The notes: generated by a model not told the origin, from the sequence alone. A DNA stretch of 14,219 nucleotides from Candidatus Aenigmatarchaeota archaeon (GCA_003663225.1 QMZP01000007.1:1-14219), one strand, 5' to 3'; counted from the first letter of the stretch, positions 1-6,464 are shown. Program-made: numbers and translations.

Positions 1-623
1 ACCTGAAGAGGCATGGAAACAGGCTCAGCGGCAGGGTGGGGCTCTACATAATGCCGGATCACCGTTCCATAGAGATAGACGATCACCTTGAGTTCTATCT
101 GGCAGAGAAGATAATGGAATACATGAAGATGACGGACAGGCCTGACTTCAGCAACGTGAAAGCGCTTTTCCTGGACTTCGATGGCGTTGTTACCGACAAT
201 ACGTTCAGGCTGGACAAGGACAAGAATGAGACAGTGAGGTGCGACAGGTCTGACGGTTTTGCCGTGGAAAGGCTGAAGAAAGCGGGAATAATGGTCTTCG
301 TTATATCCAAAGAAAAGCACCCCGTGGTAACCGTTCGATGCGAAAAACTGGGGATAGAATGCGTCCAAGGCATAGATGACAAGCTCCCGCTGATGAAGAA
401 AGAAGCCGAGAAGCACGGCCTTGCCATGGACGAAGTCGCTTTCATGGGGAACGACGTGAACGACATAGAATGCATAAGGTCAGCAGGCATAGGCATAGCA
501 GTGAATGACGCTTACCCTGACGTGTTGAGGGCCGCAGACTACATAACCTCTCGTCGCGGCGGCAACGGCGCCATAAGGGAGGTGGCTGACTTCATACTAG
601 AGGACAGGAACCTGCCTGGCTAG
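1..623 (+). CDS. CMP-acylneuraminate cytidylyltransferase-like / HAD phosphatase fusion, C-terminal part
   Basis: The frame is open to the window edge, so this is the 3' part of a longer gene; a GTG at 36 is only an internal codon. The first ~40 residues (including YIMPDHRSIEID and DHLEFYLAEKIM) match the C-terminal end of NeuA/CMAS-type cytidylyltransferases, which activate nonulosonic acids such as sialic acid with CTP. They run directly into a KdsC-like HAD phosphatase domain: motif I LFLDFDGVVTDN, motif II VFVISKE, motif III Lys in DDKLPLMKK, motif IV GNDVNDIEC, and the family tail RRGGNGAIREVADFIL. The same order of domains occurs in animal CMAS, where as I recall the HAD nucleophile is lost; here both Asp of DFDG are present, so phosphatase activity is likely. 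This would couple removal of the 9-phosphate to CMP activation, which is an inference. The gene ends tail-to-tail with the flippase gene, overlapping it by 27 bases. Sugar specificity is unknown. Confidence 0.85.
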   Translation, partial: LKRHGNRLSGRVGLYIMPDHRSIEIDDHLEFYLAEKIMEYMKMTDRPDFSNVKALFLDFDGVVTDNTFRLDKDKNETVRCDRSDGFAVERLKKAGIMVFVISKEKHPVVTVRCEKLGIECVQGIDDKLPLMKKEAEKHGLAMDEVAFMGNDVNDIECIRSAGIGIAVNDAYPDVLRAADYITSRRGGNGAIREVADFILEDRNLPG

Positions 624-2204
624 CCTCTTGACAACGCGCCTTATAGGGCCCATTTTCAGTCCCGTCTTCTTCTCTATCCTTTTCAGCAGCTCAATGTCCT
701 CTCTCTCCAGTCCGCCAAGTGCCATGAGCAGCGTAGTGTACACGAGAATGAAACCTATGAATGCTGGTATAAGCACGGGCAGGCTTATTACAGGCACAGC
801 GACATCGATAGCGAGTATGAAAGCGCCCGCACCTGACCCGGCAATGACAGACCTTGCAAGGCTCTTGCTTATCGGGGACACGCCCGATATCCTGTATCCC
901 TCTATCATGTAAAGCGTTATGTACACGATGAACATGGCGGTCGTCGCTATAGCAGCTCCGAGGGCAGCGTTGCCCATAGAACCGTAGAAAGGTATAAGGA
1001 CGTACGCGAGGGAGGCGTTAACCGCTATGCATACAACCGAGTTGAGCAGATGGAGCCTGGTCTTCTCATATACCTGAAGCATGCCAACCGACACGGCACT
1101 CATTGGGTAAAGGAAGAATCCTATGGACAGCACGCTGAGTACGGGGCCCGCTGCCATGTATTCTGCCCCGAAGAGCGTGTTCATGACAACGTTGGGATAC
1201 AGCAGCATTACCATGAACAATGGCAGGTTGAGGAAGAACATCCATCTGAACGTAGTCCTGCTCACCTTTGATATCTGTTCCTTCTTCCCCTGGGCGAACA
1301 TGGTAGCCGTTATTGGCACGAAGAGGGCAGTCAGGGCGCTTGGTATCATCATGAGGAACCGTGCGCTGGGGAGAGCGCTTTGGAATATGCCCACGTCGAG
1401 CGTGCCCTCTCTCAACGCGCCCAGTATCAATGTCCCGAGTTCACCGTTGAAGTTCCATATTATGCCGTATAGCAGGACGGGCCATGCAAACGAGAAAAGC
1501 TTGCGCTTCATGCTTGTTCCCTTGACGTCTATGCTGAATATAGGGAAAACCCTGGTGAGAAAGTAGACAGAGAGCGCCGCTGTGAAGGCGTAGCCTATGA
1601 CATAGGCTGCCGCGGCCCCGCCGACCCCCAGGCCAGCCCAGAGAACGACAACCAAGGCAGCCAGTGTTATCACGGTCTTGCCTATCTTCCTTGCCAGCAC
1701 ATCATACATGGCACTCTGGAATGCCTGGGTGGCTGATATGCATATCTCTATGGCAGGTGCGAACAGCAATATGAATGACATTATCCTTAGCACCGGGCCC
1801 ATGGCAGGCTCCGTGAATATCTGCGCTGATATGAAGTCAGACAGTATGAAGAGAATTGCGAAAGACGCTAATGAGATGGGCACGGATATCTTCAGTGCTG
1901 ATGTTATGGCACCCTTGACGCTGGAATAGTCCTTCTTGCCTCTGTAATAGGCGGCATACCTCTTGGTTGCAGCGTTCATCTGGAAAACCGCGAAAGTTGT
2001 GGCCACACTGAGAAGAGAGAACGCCAGGAACAGCAACCCGTATTCGCTTGGTGTCATGGACCTTGCAATAACTATCCTGGTCAAATATCCCAGCCCCCTG
2101 TCCAGGAACGCGCCTATGAAAGAGAGGCCTGCCCCTGCTGCAACTACCTTGAACACACCCTCCTTCCCGGTCGGCAGTCTGTCCTTCCAGCCGGACTTTG
2201 GCAT
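597..2204 (-). CDS. Polysaccharide/lipid-linked oligosaccharide flippase (MOP superfamily, Wzx-like)
   Basis: This 535-residue integral membrane protein has about 12-14 hydrophobic segments. It opens with the family signature: a short basic N-terminus, then SFIGAFLDRGLGYLTRIVIAR and the following MTPSEYGLLFLAFSLLSVATT segment, typical of polysaccharide biosynthesis / O-antigen transporter proteins. Members move lipid-linked oligosaccharides across the cytoplasmic membrane, for N-glycan or surface polysaccharide assembly in archaea. The C-terminus is a basic, probably cytosolic tail (KKTGLKMGPIRRVVKRLARQ). The start ATG at 2204 has no Shine-Dalgarno sequence, but a TATA-like box at 2225-2234 lies about 25 bases upstream, which fits a leaderless transcript. 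Its context beside a nucleotide-sugar enzyme supports a role in glycan export; the substrate cannot be told. Confidence 0.9.
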   Translation of the reverse strand: MPKSGWKDRLPTGKEGVFKVVAAGAGLSFIGAFLDRGLGYLTRIVIARSMTPSEYGLLFLAFSLLSVATTFAVFQMNAATKRYAAYYRGKKDYSSVKGAITSALKISVPISLASFAILFILSDFISAQIFTEPAMGPVLRIMSFILLFAPAIEICISATQAFQSAMYDVLARKIGKTVITLAALVVVLWAGLGVGGAAAAYVIGYAFTAALSVYFLTRVFPIFSIDVKGTSMKRKLFSFAWPVLLYGIIWNFNGELGTLILGALREGTLDVGIFQSALPSARFLMMIPSALTALFVPITATMFAQGKKEQISKVSRTTFRWMFFLNLPLFMVMLLYPNVVMNTLFGAEYMAAGPVLSVLSIGFFLYPMSAVSVGMLQVYEKTRLHLLNSVVCIAVNASLAYVLIPFYGSMGNAALGAAIATTAMFIVYITLYMIEGYRISGVSPISKSLARSVIAGSGAGAFILAIDVAVPVISLPVLIPAFIGFILVYTTLLMALGGLEREDIELLKRIEKKTGLKMGPIRRVVKRLARQVPVL

Positions 2205-2224
2205 GGATTAAAGTTGACGGGCTG

Positions 2225-2234
2225 TTTAAAATTT
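2225..2234 (-). promoter_or_regulatory. TATA-like promoter of the flippase gene
   Basis: Read on the minus strand the site is AAATTTTAAA, centred about 25 bases upstream of the flippase ATG at 2204. That spacing is expected for archaeal TATA boxes of leaderless transcripts. It is half of the divergent promoter region 2205-2309. Confidence 0.55.
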
Positions 2235-2259
2235 GAAGCGATTAATGGTGCATAAAGCA

Positions 2260-2266
2260 TTTAAAT
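2260..2266 (+). promoter_or_regulatory. TATA-like promoter of the sulfate-activation operon
   Basis: TTTAAAT is centred near 2263, predicting a transcript start around 2288 and a leader of about 22 bases before the GTG of the RHH gene. The predicted start falls inside the palindrome at 2283-2298, so a protein bound there could block initiation. Confidence 0.55.
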
Positions 2267-2282
2267 CATGGCGACTTCATAA

Positions 2283-2298
2283 TACTACAATCGTAGTA
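2283..2298. promoter_or_regulatory. Perfect inverted repeat, probable operator
   Basis: TACTAC-AATC-GTAGTA is a perfect 6-base inverted repeat with a 4-base spacer. It ends 11 bases before the start codon of the RHH gene and overlaps the predicted transcript start. Short palindromes of this kind are typical binding sites of ribbon-helix-helix dimers, so autoregulation by the adjacent RHH protein is the simplest reading. Binding is inferred, not shown. Confidence 0.55.
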
Positions 2299-2309
2299 AG
2301 TGTGATTGA

Positions 2310-2522
2310 GTGAAGAAAAAGGTGACACTGAAAATACCTCACGAGCTATACGTCGCATTGCATGGCATGATAGATGGCACGGGCTTCAGCTCCGTGAACG
2401 AGTTCGTGGTCTTTGCAATGCGCATGATAGCGAAGGGAGGGAAACTCAAGGAGGACAGCAAGTTCACTCAGGAGGACATAGACCGGGTGAAGAAACGCCT
2501 TGAGGAACTGGGCTACATCTGA
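2310..2522 (+). CDS. Ribbon-helix-helix (CopG-like) DNA-binding protein
   Basis: A 70-residue protein. Residues 3-9 (KVTLKIP) are the predicted DNA-contacting beta strand, followed by helix ELYVALHGMIDGTG and the turn/second helix SSVNEFVVFAMRMIA, the usual RHH fold. The C-terminus is charged and helical (TQEDIDRVKKRLEELGYI). The start is GTG at 2310: the codon just before it in frame (2307-2309) is the stop TGA, so no longer start is possible. GTGAT at 2302-2306 can pair with the 3' end of 16S rRNA. It is the first gene of the operon and is followed 9 bases later by cysD. The likely role is as an autoregulatory repressor acting at the palindrome 2283-2298; whether it senses a ligand cannot be seen. 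Confidence 0.85.
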   Translation: MKKKVTLKIPHELYVALHGMIDGTGFSSVNEFVVFAMRMIAKGGKLKEDSKFTQEDIDRVKKRLEELGYI

Positions 2523-2531
2523 CGTGATGAC

Positions 2532-3347
2532 ATGGACCATATTGACGAGCTTGAGAGCAAGAGCATATACATAATCAGGGAAGCCTACAAGCAGTTCAAG
2601 AAGATATCCATGCTGTGGTCTATAGGCAAGGACAGCACGGCACTGCTCTGGCTATGCAGGAAGGCGTTCTACGGCAAGATACCGTTCCCCGTGATGCACA
2701 TAGACACGAGCTACAAGTTCAAGGAGATATACGAATTCCGGGACAGGTACGCCCAGGAATGGGGACTCAAGCTCATAGTGGCCCGGAACGAAGAAGCCAT
2801 AAAGAACGGCATGGGGCCGGACAAGAACAAGCTCAACTGCTGCACAGAGCTGAAGACCAACGCGCTCAAGCAGGCAATGGCACAGCATAATTTCAGGGCC
2901 CTGCTGCTCGGGATACGGAGGGACGAGCACGGCATCCGGGCCAAGGAAAGGGTGTTCTCTCCCAGGAATCAGGAGTTCCAGTGGAACTACAAAGACCAGC
3001 CACCTGAACTCTGGGACCAGTTCAAGAACAAGAGCGACGAGGAGACACACCTGAGGGTGCACCCAATGCTTCACTGGACAGAGCTGGACATATGGAAGTA
3101 TGTCCAGAGAGAGGGCATGCCCATAGTCAACCTCTACCTGGCAAAGAAATACCCGGATGGCGTGAGCAGGAGGTACAGGAGCATAGGATGCGAGACATGC
3201 TGCAATCCGGTGGAATCAGAAGCCGATACAATCGATAAGATAGTGGATGAGCTGGAGACCACGACCGTGGCTGAAAGGAGCGGGCGGGCGCAGGACAAGG
3301 AGCAGGCATACATGATGCAGAAGCTCAGGGCACTCGGATACATGTGA
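2532..3347 (+). CDS. cysD: Sulfate adenylyltransferase subunit 2, CysD-like (PAPS-reductase-fold ATP pyrophosphatase)
   Basis: A 271-residue protein of the PAPS reductase/CysD family. It shows the PP-loop SIGKDST (residues 30-36) for ATP, then PFPVMHIDTSYKFKEIYEFRDR, GIRRDEHGIRAKER, HPMLHWTELDIWKY and the CysD C-terminal signature GRAQDKEQAYMMQKLRALGY. CysD adenylylates sulfate to give APS, driven by the GTPase CysN encoded three genes downstream. APS reductases carry a C-terminal CGIH-type cysteine motif, which is absent here, so a reductase is unlikely. Cysteines at LNCCTE and GCETCC are notable and might bind metal. It resembles the CysD subgroup that I recall pairing with an EF1A-like CysN and DUF2061. 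The start has GTGAT at 2524-2528 three bases before the ATG. Confidence 0.88.
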   Translation: MDHIDELESKSIYIIREAYKQFKKISMLWSIGKDSTALLWLCRKAFYGKIPFPVMHIDTSYKFKEIYEFRDRYAQEWGLKLIVARNEEAIKNGMGPDKNKLNCCTELKTNALKQAMAQHNFRALLLGIRRDEHGIRAKERVFSPRNQEFQWNYKDQPPELWDQFKNKSDEETHLRVHPMLHWTELDIWKYVQREGMPIVNLYLAKKYPDGVSRRYRSIGCETCCNPVESEADTIDKIVDELETTTVAERSGRAQDKEQAYMMQKLRALGYM

Positions 3348-3351
3348 TTGC

Positions 3352-3573
3352 ATGACAGGCGAAACACATAGGAGGAGCATCGCTAAGGCGATAAGCTGGA
3401 GAGTGTTGGCGACACTGACCACGATGCTGCTGGTATACGCATTCACTGCCCGACCGGACATCGCGCTGGGTGTGGGACTGCTGGAAGCGGCCGCGAAGAT
3501 GGTGATATACTACACGCATGAAAGGGCGTGGAACTCCGTAAGATGGGGGATGATGAAGGAGGAAGCGATATGA
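3352..3573 (+). CDS. Small DUF2061 membrane protein
   Basis: A 73-residue protein matching the DUF2061 pattern: basic N-terminus THRRSIAKAISWR, a first membrane helix ATLTTMLLVYAFT, a second IALGVGLLEAAAKMVIYYTH, and the terminal signature HERAWNSVRWG. Function of the family is unknown. I recall these domains next to, or fused with, sulfate-activation enzymes, and here the gene lies 4 bases after cysD and overlaps the next gene by ATGA, so it is surely in the same transcript. GTGAT at 3344-3348 (overlapping the cysD stop) precedes the ATG by three bases. Possible roles are membrane anchoring of the sulfate-activating complex or sulfate uptake; both are speculation. Confidence 0.85.
   Translation: MTGETHRRSIAKAISWRVLATLTTMLLVYAFTARPDIALGVGLLEAAAKMVIYYTHERAWNSVRWGMMKEEAI
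3558..3562 (+). promoter_or_regulatory. Shine-Dalgarno sequence fixing the HIT gene start
   Basis: GGAGG lies 7 bases before the ATG at 3570. This strong site argues against a longer reading starting at GTG 3528, which would overlap the DUF2061 gene by 46 bases. Confidence 0.75.
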
Positions 3574-3998
3574 ACCCCACAGAAGCGACGATAAGGAACC
3601 CGGAATTCAAGGTATGGGAATCGGAAGGATGGGTTGCCATGCTTGACCGGTACCCGATAGTCGAGGGCCATACGCTCTTGATGCCGAAGCGCGAGGTAGC
3701 GCATGTGACAGAGCTTAATGATGATGAGGCTGCCTCGATGGGGGCGGCGATAAAAACGGTGTCCGGAATGCTGAAAGGCGCATATGGCGAAGGCCTGCTG
3801 GTATCGATGAAATGCGGTGAGGGCTCTGCAAGGACCATATCGCACCTGCATGTGCACCTGATACCCCGGAAGTCCGGGGACAGGCTGTGGGACGCCGGCA
3901 AGTCCAGGATAGTGCTTGACAGGACCTCGGGGTTCCCGAGGCTTGACGTCAGCGGGGATGAACTGAAGGAGACGCTGAAGAAGATAAGAGGAGAATGA
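3570..3998 (+). CDS. HIT-family nucleotide hydrolase/transferase
   Basis: A 142-residue protein with the histidine triad HLHVHLIP (H92, H94, H96), where the middle His is the usual nucleophile that forms an AMP-enzyme intermediate. The N-terminal half has the family features [21 protein letters not shown] enzymes split dinucleoside polyphosphates, nucleoside phosphoramidates and, for Fhit and HINT members, adenylyl sulfate (APS). Sitting between the two subunits of ATP sulfurylase, APS or an adenylylated by-product is an attractive substrate; this is inference. The Gln usually found four residues before the triad (QTVxH) is Arg here (RTISH), and the preceding Asn is also replaced, so the active site is atypical. 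The start is set by GGAGG and an ATGA overlap with the DUF2061 gene; the C-terminus is only two bases from cysN. Confidence 0.88.
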   Translation: MNPTEATIRNPEFKVWESEGWVAMLDRYPIVEGHTLLMPKREVAHVTELNDDEAASMGAAIKTVSGMLKGAYGEGLLVSMKCGEGSARTISHLHVHLIPRKSGDRLWDAGKSRIVLDRTSGFPRLDVSGDELKETLKKIRGE

Positions 3999-3999
3999 T

Positions 4000-5241
4000 A
4001 TGGAGAAGCATGAAAGGGACCACATGAGAATAGTGATAGTGGGCCATGTCGACCATGGCAAGTCCACGCTCATAGGCAGGCTTTTCTTTGACACCGACTC
4101 CCTTCCTGAGGGAAGGATGGAGGAAGTGAAGAAGGCGTGCGAAGAGCTCGGAAGACCCGTGGAGTTCGCCTATCTCATGGACCAGCTTGAGGAGGAAAGG
4201 GAGCAGAACGTCACCATAGACACTGCCCAGACATTCTTCAAGACCGACAAGAGGCATTACGTGATAATAGATGCTCCGGGTCATGTCGAGTTCGTGAAGA
4301 ATATGATAACGGGCGCGAGCCAGGCAGAGGCCGCGATACTCATAGTTGATGCTGAAGAAGGCGTCCAGGAGCAGACAAAGAGGCATGCCTACATACTGAG
4401 CATGCTGGGGCTGCAGCAAGTCATAGTGGTCCTGAACAAGATGGACAAGGTTGACTACTCTGAAGAAAGGTTTGAGGCGGTCAGGAGCGACATCAGCAGC
4501 TTCCTCGGCAGGATAGGCATAGAGCCTTCATACATAATACCCATATCTGCAATGGAAGGTGACAACGTGGCGAATGTGTCGGACAAGATGGCATGGTTCG
4601 ACGGCCCGACCATACTCGAGGCATTGGACACATTCAAGGCCTCGCCCAAGGACATGAGCAAGCCGCTGAGGTATCCTGTGCAGGATATCTACAAGGTAGG
4701 CGATAAGAGGGTACTCGTCGGGAGGGTGGAATCAGGGATAATGAAACCCGGCAAGGAAGTCATGCTACTGCCTTCCGGCAAGAAGACCAAGGTCAAGAGC
4801 ATAGAGGTCTTTGAAGGCCAGAAGGAATCCGCAGGCCCGGGCGAATGCATAGGCATAACCATAGAACATCCGCTGTTTGTGGAGCGCGGGGAGATAGTGT
4901 GCGAAGGCGGCAGCCCCCTTTCATCCGACACCATAAAGGCTCACGTCTTCTGGATGTCAAAGGAGCCCTACACGCTGGGAGAAGAAATGCTTTTCAGGTG
5001 CGCAACCCAGGAGATAGGGTGCAAGATAGAATCGATAGACAGGAAGCTTGATTCTTCCACACTGGAGAGCAAGGAGGACAGCCCCGCAAACCTGAGTGAC
5101 ATGGAGATAGGCGAGGTGACACTCAAGCTCAAGTCACCCGCTGTCGTTGAGAACTTCAACGACATACAGGAGCTTGGCAGGTTCGTCCTGACCAAGGGCC
5201 TGGACGTCAGCGCTGGCGGCATAATATCAACCCGGGATTAG
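4000..5241 (+). CDS. cysN: Sulfate adenylyltransferase subunit 1, CysN-like GTPase
   Basis: A 413-residue translation-factor-type GTPase. P-loop GHVDHGKST at 15-23, switch [15 protein letters not shown] near 66-80, DAPGH at 91-95 and NKMD at 146-149, followed by EF-Tu-like domains II and III. The segment [29 protein letters not shown] is typical of CysN-like proteins that drive APS synthesis by CysD with GTP hydrolysis. The [17 protein letters not shown] form resembles eEF1A more than classical enterobacterial CysN (DTPGH). The usual Gly of REQGITI is Asn (REQNVTI). There is no C-terminal APS kinase fusion. GAGGAG at 3988-3993 lies six bases before ATG 4000, which supports this start over the Met at residue 9. 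It is co-transcribed with the HIT gene and the phosphodiesterase-like gene. Confidence 0.88.
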   Translation: MEKHERDHMRIVIVGHVDHGKSTLIGRLFFDTDSLPEGRMEEVKKACEELGRPVEFAYLMDQLEEEREQNVTIDTAQTFFKTDKRHYVIIDAPGHVEFVKNMITGASQAEAAILIVDAEEGVQEQTKRHAYILSMLGLQQVIVVLNKMDKVDYSEERFEAVRSDISSFLGRIGIEPSYIIPISAMEGDNVANVSDKMAWFDGPTILEALDTFKASPKDMSKPLRYPVQDIYKVGDKRVLVGRVESGIMKPGKEVMLLPSGKKTKVKSIEVFEGQKESAGPGECIGITIEHPLFVERGEIVCEGGSPLSSDTIKAHVFWMSKEPYTLGEEMLFRCATQEIGCKIESIDRKLDSSTLESKEDSPANLSDMEIGEVTLKLKSPAVVENFNDIQELGRFVLTKGLDVSAGGIISTRD

Positions 5242-5248
5242 TGTTACC

Positions 5249-5980
5249 ATGGACAGACCTTTTGTTGTTCTTGCAATCGACGCACTGGAGTACGAGCTCG
5301 TGGAGCGGTTCGGCTGCAAGAACCTGAAACAGGAGAATTACAACAAGACCGACATAAGCGAGTTCAGCCAGCCAAGGACCATGGTCTTATGGAGCTCCTT
5401 CCTGACAGGTGAAAACAAGGAAGCTGATATCCTAGCGAAAGGCGACAAAGAGATGTGGAACACGAAGATAGAAACCAAGGACACGTTCCTTTCCGGGTTC
5501 TCAAACCCCAAGGTGATAGACCTTCCGGGATATTCCTATGACAAGAAGCAGCATGACGAGGAGAGAAGGCTGCTCAAGGCATTCTTTGATACAGATGACC
5601 CCGAAAAGAAGGACAAGATAATGAAGGAGTACAACAAGAAATCGTTTGACCACCACAAGCAGGTAAAGGATGAGTTCATGAAGTCGCTTGAAGGGTGTCA
5701 TGACCTCGTCATAGGCTACTTCAGCATGGCTGACGTTGTGGGACACCTGAACTTCGGAAACACCGCGATGATGAGAATGATATACGAAGAGCTCGATGAG
5801 CTGGCAGGCAAGCTCAGGTCCATGGGTTTCAGCCTGCTCATATTGTCCGACCACGGCATGATGTCCGTGGGGAAGTTCGGCGACCACAGCAACTACGGCT
5901 TCTGGTCCACAAATTTCGACGTCGAGAACAGGAATTACAGGATAACGGATTTTGGCACAATCATAACAAACAACAAATGA
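5249..5980 (+). CDS. Alkaline-phosphatase-superfamily hydrolase (phosphodiesterase/nucleotide pyrophosphatase-like)
   Basis: A 243-residue protein with the complete two-metal site of the superfamily: D11 (AIDALEYELV), candidate nucleophile T44 (RTMVLWSSFLTG), D162 and H166 (SMADVVGHLNFG), D201-H202 (LSDHGM) and H213 (GDHSNYG). It is much shorter than typical type I phosphodiesterases (about 400-550 residues) and has no signal peptide, so a cytosolic place is likely. The superfamily includes nucleotide pyrophosphatases, phosphoglycerate mutases, phosphatases and sulfatases. It starts 7 bases after cysN, which places it in the sulfate operon. Hydrolysis of a sulfated or adenylylated nucleotide is therefore possible but unproven. 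A general small archaeal phosphodiesterase role is the alternative. Confidence 0.8.
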   Translation: MDRPFVVLAIDALEYELVERFGCKNLKQENYNKTDISEFSQPRTMVLWSSFLTGENKEADILAKGDKEMWNTKIETKDTFLSGFSNPKVIDLPGYSYDKKQHDEERRLLKAFFDTDDPEKKDKIMKEYNKKSFDHHKQVKDEFMKSLEGCHDLVIGYFSMADVVGHLNFGNTAMMRMIYEELDELAGKLRSMGFSLLILSDHGMMSVGKFGDHSNYGFWSTNFDVENRNYRITDFGTIITNNK

Positions 5981-6012
5981 TAGTTTCTGGTAAGTACCAT
6001 ACGTACCCAACC

Positions 6013-6019
6013 TTTTAAA
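6013..6019 (+). promoter_or_regulatory. TATA-like promoter of the unknown gene at 6054
   Basis: TTTTAAA, preceded by ACC, is centred at 6016. Transcription would begin around 6041, giving a leader of about a dozen bases that holds GTGAT just before ATG 6054. Confidence 0.5.
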
Positions 6020-6024
6020 CTTTC

Positions 6025-6054
6025 TACCAATACATAACCAATATGTGATTGGTA
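6025..6054. repeat. Inverted plus direct repeat at a promoter, possible operator
   Basis: The left arm TACCAATACATA (6025-6036) is complementary to TATGTgATTGGTA (6042-6054) with one extra G, around a 5-base centre. Within it ACCAATA also occurs as a direct repeat at 6026-6032 and 6037-6043, exactly 11 bases apart, about one helical turn. The site begins just after the TATA box, covers the predicted transcript start and ends at the A of the start codon. This placement fits a repressor operator. It lacks the T-run expected of a terminator. Confidence 0.5.
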
Positions 6055-6464
6055 TGAGCATGAGCTACATGTGGTCGGTCTTCCGCTGTGCGAAAACCGG
6101 GGAAACCCCTGTGCCGCAGGATTACAACGACTGCGTCAGGGCGTTCAGGTGCGGCGCCAGAGTGAAAGGGGTCTCAGGCAGGCTAGCGAAGGAGTACGTG
6201 CCAAGGGATATGCCGCCTGATGTCGAATCGGTAGTGGGGACCTATGACATAGACTTCGACGAGCCGTACGGGAGAAGGAGAGTGAGCCGGTTCCACGGGA
6301 ACCTTGTTTCCGACCACGGGGGATATTCCCTAAGAAGCGTTGAGATGGTTGGCAGAGACATAGGCGTGGTCGGCGACGACTTTGGCATGGATGTTGTAAT
6401 GGGGAACGACCTTGATGAGCTGATATGCGGACAGAATAGGTCACATGTGCCCGTTTCTCATTAG
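6054..6464 (+). CDS. Hypothetical protein, unrecognised
   Basis: About 136 residues, starting MSMSYMWSVFRCAKTG. I do not recognise a family. It is cytosolic in character, with no membrane segment, and contains four cysteines (FRC, NDC, FRCG, ICG), two of them as FRCx repeats, and several acidic-glycine stretches (GTYDIDFDEP, GVVGDDFGMD). Codon use (AGG, ATA, GC-rich third positions) matches its neighbours. It has its own TATA box, GTGAT four bases before ATG 6054, and a repeat that may be an operator. An alternative start is GTG 6045, three codons earlier. Its last 24 bases overlap the convergent nucleotidyltransferase gene. Confidence 0.6.
   Translation: MSMSYMWSVFRCAKTGETPVPQDYNDCVRAFRCGARVKGVSGRLAKEYVPRDMPPDVESVVGTYDIDFDEPYGRRRVSRFHGNLVSDHGGYSLRSVEMVGRDIGVVGDDFGMDVVMGNDLDELICGQNRSHVPVSH

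Noticed and set aside
2532..3347. CysD-like protein as an APS/PAPS reductase
   Set aside because: The GRAQDKEQA C-terminus and the CysN partner fit ATP sulfurylase, and the reductase-type terminal cysteine motif is absent.
3528..3569. Longer N-terminus for the HIT protein from GTG 3528
   Set aside because: The strong GGAGG before ATG 3570 and the ATGA overlap favour the shorter form; the extra 14 residues carry no family feature.
3510..4094. Minus-strand frame of 194 codons across the HIT gene and start of cysN
   Set aside because: It lies opposite two clearly recognised genes and resembles no protein family.
6025..6054. Inverted repeat as transcription terminator of the upstream operon
   Set aside because: There is no T-run after it, it sits downstream of a TATA box, and it ends at a start codon, so an operator is the better reading.
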